A stretch of 64,000 nucleotides of DNA from Streptomyces cavernae (lineage in GTDB: Bacteria; Actinomycetota; Actinomycetes; Streptomycetales; Streptomycetaceae). The notes under the pieces were generated by a model. It was not told the origin of the DNA. It made no database searches and was given only the letters and a program-made list of their open reading frames with translations. The DNA lies in assembly GCF_004023625.1 (NCBI RefSeq), contig NZ_RPDJ01000001.1:372001-436000 (forward strand), given 5' to 3'. Position numbers and translations under genes: made by a program. This document shows positions 45,480 to 55,655 of the stretch, in pieces. Positions within the stretch are counted from its first letter, which is position 1; the number at the start of each line of letters is the position of its first letter.

Positions 45480-47009
45480 ATGAGACACCAACGGCAGCTG
45501 ACGCGGCACACCGCGACGGTCGCAGCCACGCTCGCATGCCTGCTCCTGGCGGCCTGCTCGGCGGGGTCCACTGCAGACGGAAACGCCGACAGCCCCGACA
45601 AGACCAGCGACACCCTGAAGATCGGTCTCACCGCCGAGCCGGCCAACCTCGACTTCACCAAGACCGCCGGTGCCGCCATTCCGCAGGCACTGCTCTACAA
45701 CGTCTACCAGAACCTGGTGAAACTGGACCAGTCCGGGAAGATGCAGCCCGAGCTGGCCACCTCGTGGACGCTCTCCAAGGACCGCAAGACGTACACGTTC
45801 CAGCTGGTCAAGGACGCCGAGTTCAGCAATGGCGCACCGTTCACGGCCGAGGACGCCAAGTTCTCCATCGAACGCGTCAAGTCCGACTGGACGATTTCGC
45901 TGAAGTCCCAGATGGACGTCGTCGACACGGTGCAGGCGGTGTCGCCCACCGAACTCAAGGTCACCCTGAAAGAGCCGAGCAACGACTGGCTGTACCGGAT
46001 GACCACACGCCTCGGCGCGATGTTCAGCCGGACCGGTGTGGGCAAGCTGGCCACCGAACCGGTGGGCACCGGCCCGTACACGGTGAAGAAGTGGAACCGT
46101 GGCGACTCGATCACGCTGGCCCGTCGTGACGACTACTGGGGGCGCGAACCGCACTTCGCGTCGGTCACCCTCAAGTACTTCAAGGACCCGACGGCCATGA
46201 ACAACGCCCTGCTCACGGGCACCATCAACATGATCGGGCAGATGCAGTCCCCCGATGCCCTGGACCAGTTCAAGAGCAACTCGAAGTACAAGGTCGTCGA
46301 GGGCTCGACCAACGGCGAGGTGGTCCTCTCCCTCAACAACGGCTCGGGCCCGATGCGGAATCCGAAGGTCCGGCAGGCGGTCCGCTACGCCATCGACCAC
46401 AAAGCCCTGGTGGACACCTGCTGGGCGGGCTACGGCAAGCCCATCGGCAGCATGGTCGCCCCGACCGACCCGTGGTACCAGGACCTCACGAACGAGTACC
46501 CGTACGACCGCAGCAAGGCAAGGCAACTCCTCGAGGAGTCCGGCGAAGCCGGCCGGACACTGCGGCTGCGGATTCCGACGCTGCCTTACGCCACCGCGTG
46601 CGGCACCGTGGTCAAGAGCCAGCTCGAACAGGCCGGATTCAAGGTCAAGCTCGACCAACTGGAGTTCCCCGCCGCCTGGCTGAGCACCGTGTTCAAGAAC
46701 GCCGACTACGACATGTCCATCATCGGCCATGTGGAACCGCGCGACATTCAGGCGGTCTTCGGGGACAAGACCTACTACACCCGCTACGACAACCCTCAAT
46801 TCCGCGCGCTGCTGAAGAAGGCGGACCGGGGCACCCAGGAGGAGCAGACCACCTACATGCGGGAGGCCGCCCGGCTGCTGTCCCGCGACGCCGCGGCCGA
46901 CTGGCTGTTCCTGCTGCCGAACCTGATGGTGGCGGACAAGGGCATCACCGGCCTGCCGGTGAACTCCGTCTCCGAGTCACTGGATCTCACCGGCCTGAGC
47001 CGGTCGTGA
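45480..47009 (+). CDS. Family 5 solute-binding lipoprotein of the island importer
   Basis: A 509-residue lipoprotein with lipobox LLLAAC (Cys26) and the SBP_bac_5 features LKIGLTAEPANLDF, TLSKDRKTYTFQLVKDAEFS, VGTGPYTVKKWNRGDSI and NPKVRQAVRYAIDHKALVD. It is shorter than, and clearly different from, the binding protein at 23.7 kb, so the two importers are not a recent duplication. It should capture the substrate of the island outside the cell. Confidence 0.9.
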   Translation: MRHQRQLTRHTATVAATLACLLLAACSAGSTADGNADSPDKTSDTLKIGLTAEPANLDFTKTAGAAIPQALLYNVYQNLVKLDQSGKMQPELATSWTLSKDRKTYTFQLVKDAEFSNGAPFTAEDAKFSIERVKSDWTISLKSQMDVVDTVQAVSPTELKVTLKEPSNDWLYRMTTRLGAMFSRTGVGKLATEPVGTGPYTVKKWNRGDSITLARRDDYWGREPHFASVTLKYFKDPTAMNNALLTGTINMIGQMQSPDALDQFKSNSKYKVVEGSTNGEVVLSLNNGSGPMRNPKVRQAVRYAIDHKALVDTCWAGYGKPIGSMVAPTDPWYQDLTNEYPYDRSKARQLLEESGEAGRTLRLRIPTLPYATACGTVVKSQLEQAGFKVKLDQLEFPAAWLSTVFKNADYDMSIIGHVEPRDIQAVFGDKTYYTRYDNPQFRALLKKADRGTQEEQTTYMREAARLLSRDAAADWLFLLPNLMVADKGITGLPVNSVSESLDLTGLSRS

Positions 47010-47025
47010 AAGGCGGACCCAACCG

Positions 47026-47979
47026 ATGATCGTCCGCCTGATGCAGCGGATCGCGATCCTCCTGGCCAGCCTCGTCGTGAGCTCCGTGATGGTGTTCGCG
47101 TTCATGGCGGTTCTGCCGGGGGATCCGGCCCGCGTCGCCCTCGGAACCAGTGCGTCGGACACGGCGGTTGCCCAACTCCGCGAGGAGTTCGGGCTAGACC
47201 GGCCGCTCGTGGTCCAGTACTTCAACTGGGTACAGGGACTGCTGACGTTCGACCCGGGGAACTCCTACATCTCCCAGGCGCCGATCGGCCCGCAGATTGC
47301 CGACCGCCTCCTGGTCACCCTGTGGCTCGTCGTCACCGGCATGGTGCTCGCCTGCATCCTGGCCATCCCCATGGGCACCCTCATGGCGGTACGGCACCGC
47401 AGACCGTCCGGGCTGATTCTCTCGGCGCTGTCCCAAGTCGGCGTGGCGGTCCCGGCCTTCCTCGCGGGCATCCTCCTGATCACCGTGTTCGCGGTCGGGC
47501 TCGGGTGGCTGCCGGCGAACGGCTGGACACCCCCGGCGGAGGATCCGGTCCTGTTCCTCAAGCAGTTGGTGCTGCCCGCGCTGTCCCTCGGGATGGTGCA
47601 GGCGGCCATGCTCACCCGCTATGTCCGCAGCGCCGTGCTCGATGTCCTCCGGGAGGACTATCTGCGCACCGCTCGCGCCAAAGGACTCCGCCCGACGCAG
47701 GCGCTGCTGCGGCACGGCCTGCGGAACGCGGCGGTGCCCGTGGTCACCGTTCTGGGGTTGCATCTCGCCACGCTGCTGGTGGGCGCCGTCGTCATCGAAC
47801 GGGTCTTCGTCATCCCCGGCCTGGGGAGCCTGCTGCTGGACAGCGTCTCCAACCGGGACCTCATCATGGTGCAGGACGTGGTCATGATCATCGCAATGGC
47901 GGTGCTGCTCGTGAACTTCCTGGTGGACGTCGCCTATCTGGTGATCGACCCGCGCCTCAGGGTGGGTGGTGCGTCATGA
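47026..47979 (+). CDS. ABC transporter permease (DppB-like) of the island
   Basis: A 317-residue permease: MQRIAILLASLVVSSVMVFA, GDPARVALGTSASD, REEFGLDRPLVVQYFNW and the EAA loop LREDYLRTARAKGLRPTQAL, with six membrane segments. It follows the binding-protein gene by 16 bp and overlaps the DppC-like gene by 4 bp. Confidence 0.9.
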   Translation: MIVRLMQRIAILLASLVVSSVMVFAFMAVLPGDPARVALGTSASDTAVAQLREEFGLDRPLVVQYFNWVQGLLTFDPGNSYISQAPIGPQIADRLLVTLWLVVTGMVLACILAIPMGTLMAVRHRRPSGLILSALSQVGVAVPAFLAGILLITVFAVGLGWLPANGWTPPAEDPVLFLKQLVLPALSLGMVQAAMLTRYVRSAVLDVLREDYLRTARAKGLRPTQALLRHGLRNAAVPVVTVLGLHLATLLVGAVVIERVFVIPGLGSLLLDSVSNRDLIMVQDVVMIIAMAVLLVNFLVDVAYLVIDPRLRVGGAS

Positions 47980-48854
47980 GTGCTCTGGACACGGAAACCG
48001 CCGTCAAGTCCGCGGTGCCCGCCGGCCGCCGGCGGCGCCGCCCGATGACGGGCGGCCTCCTCGTGGGCGGTCTCATCGTCTCGGTCGTGCTCGGCATGGC
48101 GCTGCTGTCCTTCGTGTGGACCCCGCACGCCCCGACCCTGGTGAACCCCTCCGCGCGGCTGGAGACGCCATCACTGGAGTACTGGTTCGGCACGGACAAG
48201 TTCGGCCGCGACGTGTTCAGTCAGATCCTGATGGGCTCACGCACCACGCTGTTCGTCGGATTCGTGGCGGTGGGGGTCGCAGCCCTGGTCGGAGTGCCCC
48301 TCGGCATCGTCGCCGGAATGGGGTCCCGCTGGCTCGGCGAACTGCTGATGCGCGGCAACGACCTGCTTCTCGCCTTCCCGGCGCTCCTGTTGGCCATCAT
48401 GTTCGCCGCCGTGTACGGCGCCAGCACACTGGTCGCGATGGTCGCCATCGGTATCGCGTCCATCCCCAATTTCGCCCGGTTGATCCGCGGCGGCACGCTC
48501 CAGGTCATGAAGACCGAGTACGTCATCGCCGCGCGCGCCGCGGGCCGCGGTCCGTTCGCGATCGGCCTGCGGCACGTCCTGCCCAACGTCAGCAGTCTCG
48601 TCATCGTGCAGGCGTCGGTCGGTTTCGCGATCGCCGTACTCGCCGAAGCCGCCCTGTCCTTCCTGGGCTTCGGAACCCCGCCCCCCACACCGTCCTGGGG
48701 CCGGATGCTGCAGGAGAGCCAGGAGATGCTGTCGTCCGCCCCCCGGCTGGCGGTGTTCCCGGGCATCGCGATCGCGGTGGCGGTGCTCGGATTCAACCTG
48801 CTCGGCGACGGCCTGCGCGACCGTTTCGACCCCAAGCTGGAGGACCGCCGATGA
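47976..48854 (+). CDS. ABC transporter permease (DppC-like) of the island
   Basis: A 292-residue permease with an Arg-rich N-terminus, VGGLIVSVVLGMALLSFVW, WFGTDKFGRDVFSQILMGSR, the EAA-type loop AARAAGRGPFAIGLRHVLPN and the end [17 protein letters not shown]. It pairs with the DppB-like protein and is translationally coupled on both sides. Confidence 0.9.
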   Translation: MSALDTETAVKSAVPAGRRRRRPMTGGLLVGGLIVSVVLGMALLSFVWTPHAPTLVNPSARLETPSLEYWFGTDKFGRDVFSQILMGSRTTLFVGFVAVGVAALVGVPLGIVAGMGSRWLGELLMRGNDLLLAFPALLLAIMFAAVYGASTLVAMVAIGIASIPNFARLIRGGTLQVMKTEYVIAARAAGRGPFAIGLRHVLPNVSSLVIVQASVGFAIAVLAEAALSFLGFGTPPPTPSWGRMLQESQEMLSSAPRLAVFPGIAIAVAVLGFNLLGDGLRDRFDPKLEDRR

Positions 48855-49909
48855 CCCCGGTACCTGACACGGCACCGGCCTCCGCGCAGGACTCGCCGGA
48901 CGACGTCCTGGCCGTGCGGAACCTCGAAGTCGCGGTGGGCGGCCGCAAGCTCGTCGAAGACGTCGACTTCACCATCCGGGCCGGCGAACGGGTCGGCCTG
49001 ATCGGCGAGTCGGGATCGGGCAAGTCGCTGACCGCGCTGAGCATCATGGGCCTGCTCCCCGAAGACCTACGGACCACCGGGTCGGTGCGGCTCGCCGGGG
49101 TCGACCACGACCTGGTGGGTGCCGACGAGACGCGGATGTCCCGGGTACGGGGCAAGGAGATCGCCATGGTCTTCCAGGAGCCCATGACGGCTCTCAACCC
49201 CACCATGAGGGTCGGGCGACAGATCGCCGAGGTCCTGCTGATCCACCGGACCAGGCCCGACCGCGCGTCCGCCCGAGCCGCCGCCGTGGAACTGCTCGCC
49301 CAGGTGGGGCTTCCCGATCCCGAGGCCGCCGCGCACGCCTACCCGCACCAGTTCTCCGGAGGCCAGCGGCAGCGGGTGGTGCTCGCCATCGCCCTCGCGA
49401 ACGACCCCGCGCTCCTGGTCTGCGACGAACCCACCACCGCGCTCGACGTCACGGTTCAGGCACGGGTGCTCGACCTGATCGTGCGCGGCGTCGAGGACCG
49501 CAGGTCGGCCATGCTCTTCATCACCCACGACCTGGCCGTGGTGGCCACGGTCTGCGAGCGGGTCATGGTCATGTACGGCGGACGGGTGGTCGAATCCGGC
49601 CCGGTCCGGGAGGTGTTCACACGCCCTCGGCACCGCTACACCCAGGGACTGATCGGCGCGTCGGACCTGTCCGTGGTCGATGACCGCGGTCGCCTGATAA
49701 CGATCGGCGGGTCGGTTCCACCGGCGGGCCACTTCCCCGCCGGATGCGTCTTCCGGAACAGGTGCGATTCCGCGAGCGAGTCGTGCGCCACCAGGCCTGA
49801 CTGGAGACCGACCGGCCCGGACTCCGGCTATGCCTGCTTCCACCCGGTGCCCGAGAACGGCGCACACAGGACCGGCGTCCCCATGAACCAGGAGGCAGGC
49901 CGTGCCTGA
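48851..49909 (+). CDS. ABC transporter ATPase (DppD-like) of the island
   Basis: A 352-residue ATPase with Walker [20 protein letters not shown]-loop [11 protein letters not shown], signature [15 protein letters not shown], Walker [14 protein letters not shown]-loop ITHDLAVV and the terminal [14 protein letters not shown]. It overlaps the neighbouring genes by 4 and 8 bp. Confidence 0.9.
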   Translation: MTPVPDTAPASAQDSPDDVLAVRNLEVAVGGRKLVEDVDFTIRAGERVGLIGESGSGKSLTALSIMGLLPEDLRTTGSVRLAGVDHDLVGADETRMSRVRGKEIAMVFQEPMTALNPTMRVGRQIAEVLLIHRTRPDRASARAAAVELLAQVGLPDPEAAAHAYPHQFSGGQRQRVVLAIALANDPALLVCDEPTTALDVTVQARVLDLIVRGVEDRRSAMLFITHDLAVVATVCERVMVMYGGRVVESGPVREVFTRPRHRYTQGLIGASDLSVVDDRGRLITIGGSVPPAGHFPAGCVFRNRCDSASESCATRPDWRPTGPDSGYACFHPVPENGAHRTGVPMNQEAGRA

Positions 49910-50783
49910 TCAGTCGACGAGCGCCAAACTCGCACCCGGGGCGGGAACCGATCCCGTGGACGCCATCAGCGTCCGCGACGTCACCCGCGACTACCGACGG
50001 CCCCGTACCTCGCTGCGCCACCCCAGCCCGCCGGTGCACGCCCTGCGCGGCGTCAGCTTCGCCGTCCCTCAGGGGCAACGGTTCGGCATCGTGGGCGAGT
50101 CGGGCTGCGGCAAGTCGACCCTGCTGCGGATCCTGGCCGGGCTCGACCGCCCCACCAGCGGCAGCGTCGCCATCGACGGCCGGGACATCACCGGGCTCCG
50201 GGAGAGACAGCTCCGGTTCGTCCGTGAGCGACTCCAACTCGTGTTCCAGGACCCGATGAGTTCACTGGACCCGCGTATGCGCGTCGGCGACATCGTGGGC
50301 GAGCCACTCGTCGCCCAGGGGCACCCGAACCGCCGGGAGCGAGTGGCCGAGTTGCTCGAGGCCGTCGGCCTGCCGACCGATGTGGCGGACCGGTATCCGC
50401 ACCAGTTCTCCGGCGGCCAGCGGCAGCGCATCTCGATAGCCCGCGCGCTCGCCCCCCGACCGAAGATCATTGTGGCCGACGAGCCGGTGAGCGCCCTGGA
50501 CGTGTCCGTACGGGCCCAGGTGCTCAACCTCATCGCCGACCTCGTCGACGAGTTGTCCCTCACGCTGGTCTTCGTCTCCCACGACCTCTCCGTGGTCCGT
50601 CATGTGTGCGACCGGGTCGCGGTCATGCACGACGGACAGATCGTGGAGACGGGGCCCACCGAGCAGGTGTACGAGGAACCACAACATCCCTACACACGCA
50701 GGCTGATCGCCGCCGTTCCGACTCTGGGCAAGGCACTGTCCGGAGTGTCGGCGGCCGACCTCAACCGGGAGTACCGACCGTGA
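49902..50783 (+). CDS. ABC transporter ATPase (DppF-like) of the island
   Basis: A 293-residue ATPase: Walker [19 protein letters not shown]-loop LVFQDPMSSLDP, signature [15 protein letters not shown], Walker [14 protein letters not shown]-loop VSHDLSVV. It lacks the C-terminal cysteine motif usual in the family and is therefore shorter. GTG start at 49902; its stop overlaps the aldehyde dehydrogenase start. Confidence 0.88.
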   Translation: MPDQSTSAKLAPGAGTDPVDAISVRDVTRDYRRPRTSLRHPSPPVHALRGVSFAVPQGQRFGIVGESGCGKSTLLRILAGLDRPTSGSVAIDGRDITGLRERQLRFVRERLQLVFQDPMSSLDPRMRVGDIVGEPLVAQGHPNRRERVAELLEAVGLPTDVADRYPHQFSGGQRQRISIARALAPRPKIIVADEPVSALDVSVRAQVLNLIADLVDELSLTLVFVSHDLSVVRHVCDRVAVMHDGQIVETGPTEQVYEEPQHPYTRRLIAAVPTLGKALSGVSAADLNREYRP

Positions 50784-52273
50784 CCACCCACGTCAAACCC
50801 GCCGCCGGCGAAAGCCCCGTGACGGGAGAGTTTCCCGAGGGGCTTCCCATCGGCGACCACTGGGTGGAGGCACCCGCCGCCGAGGACATCCGCTTTCCCT
50901 ACGACGGAACGCTCGTGGCGCAGGCGCCGGTCGGGGACCCCGGCCTCGCACGCCGGGCGGTGGACGCGGCCGTCGCGGTGCGCGAGCAGGTCGGCCGACT
51001 CCCCTCGCACACCCGCAGGTCGGCGTTGCTCGCGACGCACGACGCGGTCGCCTCCCGACGCGCTGACTTCGAGCGGCTCCTGGTCCTGGAGACCGGCAAG
51101 CCGCTGGTGGACTGCCGTGTCGAGGTGGATCGCACCCTGCTGACCCTGCTGACGGCCGCCGAGGAAGTGGCCCGACTGCACGGGGAGACGGTGCCGCTGG
51201 ACCTGCTGCCGTCGGGCGAGGGTCTGCTCGGCTTCTGGACCCGCAAGCCGATCGGCGTGGTCGTGGGCATCGCGGGATACAACTACCCGCTGCTGCTCGC
51301 CACGCACAAGATGGCGCCGTCGCTGGCCGCCGGCTGCCCGGTCATCGCCAAACCCGCCCCGCAGACACCGCTCGCCACCCTGTGGCTGGTGCACCTCCTC
51401 CGCGAGGCACTGCACGCCGCCGGCGCGCCGCAGGCAGCGGTGCAACTGGTGACCGGGGGCCCCGAAGTGGGCGCCGCACTGACCACCGACCGCCGGATCG
51501 GGGCGGTGTCCTTCACCGGTTCCGCCGCCGTGGGCCACCGGATCGCCCGGGACGCGGCACCCACCAAGGTACTGCTCGAACTCGGCTCCAACGCCGCTCT
51601 GGTGGTGGCCGCCGACGCCGACCTCGACGCCGCCGCCGACGCGGTGGTACGAGGCGGTTACTACGCGTCCGGTCAGGCGTGCATCAGCGTGCAGCGCGTC
51701 ATCGTGGTGGACTCCGTACGGGAGGAGTTCGTGGCCCGTTTGACGGAGCGAGTGGCCCAGGTGGTCGTGGGCGACCCCCGGGACCCGGCGACGAGAGTCT
51801 CGGCACTCATCGACGAGCGGTCGACCGAGCGGGTGTGCGCCTGGCTGGAGGAGGCGGTGAAGGCGGGGGCGTCCCTGGCGGCCGGAGGCGGGGTCACCGA
51901 CGGGGTGATCGAGCCCACCGTGCTGCTCGACGTGGACCGCTCCCTCGCCGTCTGGGGCGAGGAGGTCTTCGGCCCCGTGGTCGCCGTACGGTCCGTCCCC
52001 GATCTTCAGACGGCCTTCGACGTGGTCAACGACTCGCGCTACGGACTCCACGCGAGCGTCTACACCAGCGCACTCGACACGGCGTTCGCCGCTCTCGACC
52101 GCCTGGAGGTGGGCGGAGTGGTCGTCAATGAGGTTCCCGGCTTCCGTTCCGACGTGATGCCGTACGGCGGCGTGAAGGACTCCGGGGCAGGAAGGGAGGG
52201 CCCCAGGTTCGCCATCGAAGAGCTCACCGTGACCCGTATGGCAGTGATCCGTCCGACGACAACGAAGCCGTGA
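50780..52273 (+). CDS. NAD(P)-dependent aldehyde dehydrogenase
   Basis: A 497-residue ALDH with IGVVVGIAGYNYPLL (catalytic Asn), the cofactor site SFTGSAAVGHRIA, the Glu in VLLELGSNAALVV, the nucleophile Cys in YASGQACISVQRVI and EEVFGPVVAVRSV. All catalytic residues are present, so it should oxidise an aldehyde to an acid in the cytoplasm. GTG start at 50780 overlaps the importer ATPase, tying uptake to oxidation. The specific aldehyde is unknown. Confidence 0.9.
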   Translation: MTTHVKPAAGESPVTGEFPEGLPIGDHWVEAPAAEDIRFPYDGTLVAQAPVGDPGLARRAVDAAVAVREQVGRLPSHTRRSALLATHDAVASRRADFERLLVLETGKPLVDCRVEVDRTLLTLLTAAEEVARLHGETVPLDLLPSGEGLLGFWTRKPIGVVVGIAGYNYPLLLATHKMAPSLAAGCPVIAKPAPQTPLATLWLVHLLREALHAAGAPQAAVQLVTGGPEVGAALTTDRRIGAVSFTGSAAVGHRIARDAAPTKVLLELGSNAALVVAADADLDAAADAVVRGGYYASGQACISVQRVIVVDSVREEFVARLTERVAQVVVGDPRDPATRVSALIDERSTERVCAWLEEAVKAGASLAAGGGVTDGVIEPTVLLDVDRSLAVWGEEVFGPVVAVRSVPDLQTAFDVVNDSRYGLHASVYTSALDTAFAALDRLEVGGVVVNEVPGFRSDVMPYGGVKDSGAGREGPRFAIEELTVTRMAVIRPTTTKP

Positions 52274-53076
52274 GGACCATGCAAGCAAAGGACCGCACCG
52301 ATGCGGTGGAGGCGTACTCCCGCCTGTTCAGGCTCGACGGCCGCAGGGCCGTCGTGGTGGGCGCGGGCAGCGGAATCGGCCGGGAGAGCGCCCTGGCCCT
52401 CGCCGCACACGGCGCCACGGTGGTATGCGCCGATCGTGACCTGACGGCGGCCGAGGCGTCGGCGTCGCTGGGCCCGGGCCTTTCGGCGTACGCCCTCGAC
52501 GTGCTCGACGGCGAGGCGGTCACGCGTGCCGCCGAGGAACTCGGACCCGTCGATGTGCTCGTCTTCACCGCCGCGACGAACGTGCGCAAGGCTCTGCTCG
52601 ACTACACGGCGGAGGAGTTCGAGCGGGTCGTGGCGCTCAATCTGCGCGCGTCCTTCGACCTGGTGCGGGCGTTCGGCCGTGGCATGGCCGAACGCGGCAG
52701 GGGAAGCATCATCGGCTTCAGCTCGATTCGAGCGGTGGCCGTCGAGCCCGGACAGGGCGTGTACGCGGCCACGAAGGCCGGCCTCGTCCAGCTGCTGCGG
52801 ACCGCGGCGGCCGAACTGGGCCCGTCGGGCGTGCGGGTGAACACCATCGCCCCCGGCATCGTGGACACACCGCTGACCGCTCAGATCAGGGCTGTGCCGG
52901 AATGGTCGGAGGCCTACGCGACCAAGAGCGCCCTGGGCCGCTGGTCCCGGGCGGAGGAGCTGGCCGGCGCCGTCGTCTACCTCGCGTCCGACGCGTCATC
53001 CTTCGTCACGGGAAGCCAGCTCTTCGTGGACGGAGGCTGGACGGCGATCGACGGACGCTACACGCCGCCCAACTGA
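52270..53076 (+). CDS. Short-chain dehydrogenase/reductase
   Basis: A 268-residue SDR with VVVGAGSGIGRESALALA, CADRD for cofactor choice (Asp favours NAD), VFTAATNVRKA in place of the usual NAG motif, Ser in IIGFSSIRAVAVEP, YAATK as the catalytic pair, and the C-terminal FVDGGWTAIDG. It is the last gene of the operon and overlaps the ALDH stop (GTGA). It could oxidise the alcohol released by the neighbouring sulfatase to the aldehyde or ketone used by the ALDH; this order is inference. Confidence 0.88.
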   Translation: MRTMQAKDRTDAVEAYSRLFRLDGRRAVVVGAGSGIGRESALALAAHGATVVCADRDLTAAEASASLGPGLSAYALDVLDGEAVTRAAEELGPVDVLVFTAATNVRKALLDYTAEEFERVVALNLRASFDLVRAFGRGMAERGRGSIIGFSSIRAVAVEPGQGVYAATKAGLVQLLRTAAAELGPSGVRVNTIAPGIVDTPLTAQIRAVPEWSEAYATKSALGRWSRAEELAGAVVYLASDASSFVTGSQLFVDGGWTAIDGRYTPPN

Positions 53077-53167
53077 CCCGACGTCGAGCGGGCGGGGCCA
53101 CGCGCCGGGAGCCGGGGGATCAGTTGCTCAGAAGGCTCCGTGTCGCTCCCAGCCCCGAAAACGGTAG

Positions 53168-53199
53168 AGGCCGCCTCCGCTGATCCGCGGAGGCGGCCT
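53168..53199. terminator. Bidirectional terminator between the SDR and sulfatase genes
   Basis: Arms AGGCCGCCTCCGC (53168-53180) and GCGGAGGCGGCCT (53187-53199) pair perfectly around TGATCC. It lies between convergent operons, about 90 bp after the SDR stop and 43 bp after the sulfatase stop. Confidence 0.85.
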
Positions 53200-53241
53200 T
53201 CGCCCTGTGCTCTGGTTTCAGCCACGGCGAGCGGGAGCGGG

Positions 53242-55509
53242 TCAGTCGATCCGCTCGAAGGCTTCCTCGCCTTCCTCGTCCGGGGCGACCGTGAAGACGA
53301 CCTTTTCCATCTTTCCGGTGAACGCGAATTCGCCGTCATAGGTGGATGACGAGGGAGACAGGGTGTCCCGGCCGATGTCGAGGCCCTGCCACCCCAGGAA
53401 GTGCGGGAGGACCCGCGGAATCGCCTCGGTGCCCACACGCTTGTCCGACACGTAGAGGTGTCCCACGCCCCGCATGTCACCGGTCTTGACGAATTCGAAG
53501 GTCAACTCAGCCGGGCCGATGGGGAGTTCTTCCGACGAGGTCACCGTGTAACGGGTGCCGAGGAAGTTGTACTCGTAGACCAGCCGGTTGTCCTTGACGT
53601 ACAGGACGTATCCGCTGCTGATGTTGCCCAGGGACACCAGCACACCCTCGTCCGACTCGGCGGCCCGGTCGACGAACGCGGTGATGCGGTGCCCGCGATT
53701 CATCACCGGCGGCACCGCGGCGCCGGGCAGATGGGCCATGCCGGGGTAGTAGGTGAAGGTGGTGCGCCTGCGCGGAGAGCCGGGACGCGGAATCTTCGCC
53801 CGGTACGCGAATCCCTGGTCGTCCAGCGGCAGCACATCGTATTTCCCCGCCTCCACCCAGAAGCGGGAGATCATCTTCTGCAGTTGGTCGGGCCGCGCCT
53901 GCGCAAGATCGTTGCATTCCGAGAAGTCGGTGTCGTGGTGGTAGAGCTCCCATTGATCCGCGTCGAAGGACGTTCCGCGCTGGTGGTAGGTGACGGCCTT
54001 CCAGCCGTCGTGCCAGATCGCGCGGTGCCCGAACATCTCGAAGTACTGGGCGTCCTTGCGCGTCGGCGCGGTCGGCTCGTCGAAGGTGTAGGCCATGCTG
54101 ACACCGTGGATCGGCAGTTGCGGGATGCCGTTGTAGACCGCGGGAGCCTGCACACCGAGCAACTCGAACAGGGTCGGGACGATGTCGGTGACATGGTGGA
54201 ACTGCTGCCTGATCTCGTCGGTGCGCGGCAGACCCCGGGGCCAGTTCACGATGAGCGGGCAGCGGACGCCGCCTTCGTGGGTGTTCTGCTTGTAGCGCTT
54301 GAACGGTGTGTTGCCCGCCTGCGCCCAGCCCCAGGGGTAGTTGGAATGGGCGCGTGTGGTGCCGATCTCATCGATCCGCGCGACCATCTCGTCGAGGTCC
54401 TCCGGGATGCCGTTCTGAAATGCGGTGGGGTTGAGTGAACCCTTCTGCCCGCCTTCCTGGCTGGCCCCGTTGTCCGACAGCAGGATGGTGATGGTGTTCT
54501 CCATCCGGCCTATCCGCTCGAGGAACTCCATGAGGCGGCCGATGTGGTGGTCGGTGTGGTCGACCATCGCCGCGTAGGCCTCCTGGAGGCGTACGGACAG
54601 CTTGTTCTCGTCGTCGGACAGCTCGTCGAAGGGCAGGACCCCGGGGTTGCGCGGCGCCAGTTCGGTGCCGGGCGGCAGGATGCCCCGTTCGATCTGGCGC
54701 GCGTGCCGGGTGGCGCGTTCGACATCCCAGCCGTGGTCGAACCGGCCGCGGTACTTCTCCAGGTATTCCTGCGGGGCCTGGTGCGGGGCGTGTGCCGCGC
54801 CGAACGCCAGGTACAGGAAGAAGGGTTTGTCCGGAGTGACCGACGTCTGGTCCGTGACGAACTGGATCGCCCGGTCGACGAGGTCCTCACTGAGGTGATA
54901 GCCCTCTTCCGGACTCTTCGGCGGAGCCACCGCGTGGTTGTCGTAGAACAGTTCCGGATAGAAACTGTCCGTCTCGGCCTCCAGGAAGCCGTAGTAGCGC
55001 TCGAATCCGCGGGACAACGGCCACTGGGTGTACGGCCCGGACGGGGTGGTCTGCTCCATCGGCGCCAGGTGCCACTTGCCCACGGCCATGGTGTTGAAGC
55101 CGCTGTCGCGCAGGACCTCGGGCAGTGTCGCGGCGGCCTTGGTGATCCGTCCGCGACCGCTGGGGAAACCGGTGTCGAAGTTGGACAGCATGCGCATACC
55201 GACCGAGTGGTGGTTCCGGCCGGTCAGCAGGCAGGCACGGGTCGGTGAACACAGCGTGGTGGTGTGGAAGTTCGCGTAGCGAAGGCCGCCGGCGGCGAGG
55301 GCGTCCATGGCCGGGGTGTCGATGTCCGAGCCGAAGCAACCGAGGTCGGAGAAGCCGACGTCGTCGAGCACGATCACCACGACGTTGGGTGTGCCCTCGG
55401 GAGGCGAGGGCTGATCGGGCCACCACGGGGTCGACTCCTCGTAGGTCGTGCCGATCTTGCCTTGGAAAGCGGCGCTCGCGGACGGTGAATCCGGAGAGGC
55501 GGTGGTCAT
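53242..55509 (-). CDS. Formylglycine-dependent sulfatase (arylsulfatase family)
   Basis: A 755-residue type I sulfatase. The signature CSPTRACLLTGR starts at Cys87, the residue converted to formylglycine. Metal-site residues are visible in VIVLDDVGFSDLG and LLSDNGASQEGG, and substrate-pocket residues in VGKWHLAP and FGAAHAPHQ. The C-terminal 200 residues form a jelly-roll-like extension as in large arylsulfatases. No signal peptide is present, so it acts in the cytoplasm on an imported sulfate ester. The formylglycine-generating enzyme is encoded just upstream in the same direction. ATG at 55509. Confidence 0.9.
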   Translation of the reverse strand: MTTASPDSPSASAAFQGKIGTTYEESTPWWPDQPSPPEGTPNVVVIVLDDVGFSDLGCFGSDIDTPAMDALAAGGLRYANFHTTTLCSPTRACLLTGRNHHSVGMRMLSNFDTGFPSGRGRITKAAATLPEVLRDSGFNTMAVGKWHLAPMEQTTPSGPYTQWPLSRGFERYYGFLEAETDSFYPELFYDNHAVAPPKSPEEGYHLSEDLVDRAIQFVTDQTSVTPDKPFFLYLAFGAAHAPHQAPQEYLEKYRGRFDHGWDVERATRHARQIERGILPPGTELAPRNPGVLPFDELSDDENKLSVRLQEAYAAMVDHTDHHIGRLMEFLERIGRMENTITILLSDNGASQEGGQKGSLNPTAFQNGIPEDLDEMVARIDEIGTTRAHSNYPWGWAQAGNTPFKRYKQNTHEGGVRCPLIVNWPRGLPRTDEIRQQFHHVTDIVPTLFELLGVQAPAVYNGIPQLPIHGVSMAYTFDEPTAPTRKDAQYFEMFGHRAIWHDGWKAVTYHQRGTSFDADQWELYHHDTDFSECNDLAQARPDQLQKMISRFWVEAGKYDVLPLDDQGFAYRAKIPRPGSPRRRTTFTYYPGMAHLPGAAVPPVMNRGHRITAFVDRAAESDEGVLVSLGNISSGYVLYVKDNRLVYEYNFLGTRYTVTSSEELPIGPAELTFEFVKTGDMRGVGHLYVSDKRVGTEAIPRVLPHFLGWQGLDIGRDTLSPSSSTYDGEFAFTGKMEKVVFTVAPDEEGEEAFERID

Positions 55510-55655
55510 CCAGGACGCTCCCTTGCGTAAGACATTCGAAAGACGTGCGCTGTGCCTGTAGCGGGGTCCGCACTCGTCGCAGCTGCTGGGCGGCGTGCCC
55601 GCCGGGCGCCAGGGGCCGCTGAGCCGAGCGTGGAGGGGGCCGATCGTGCGGTCCA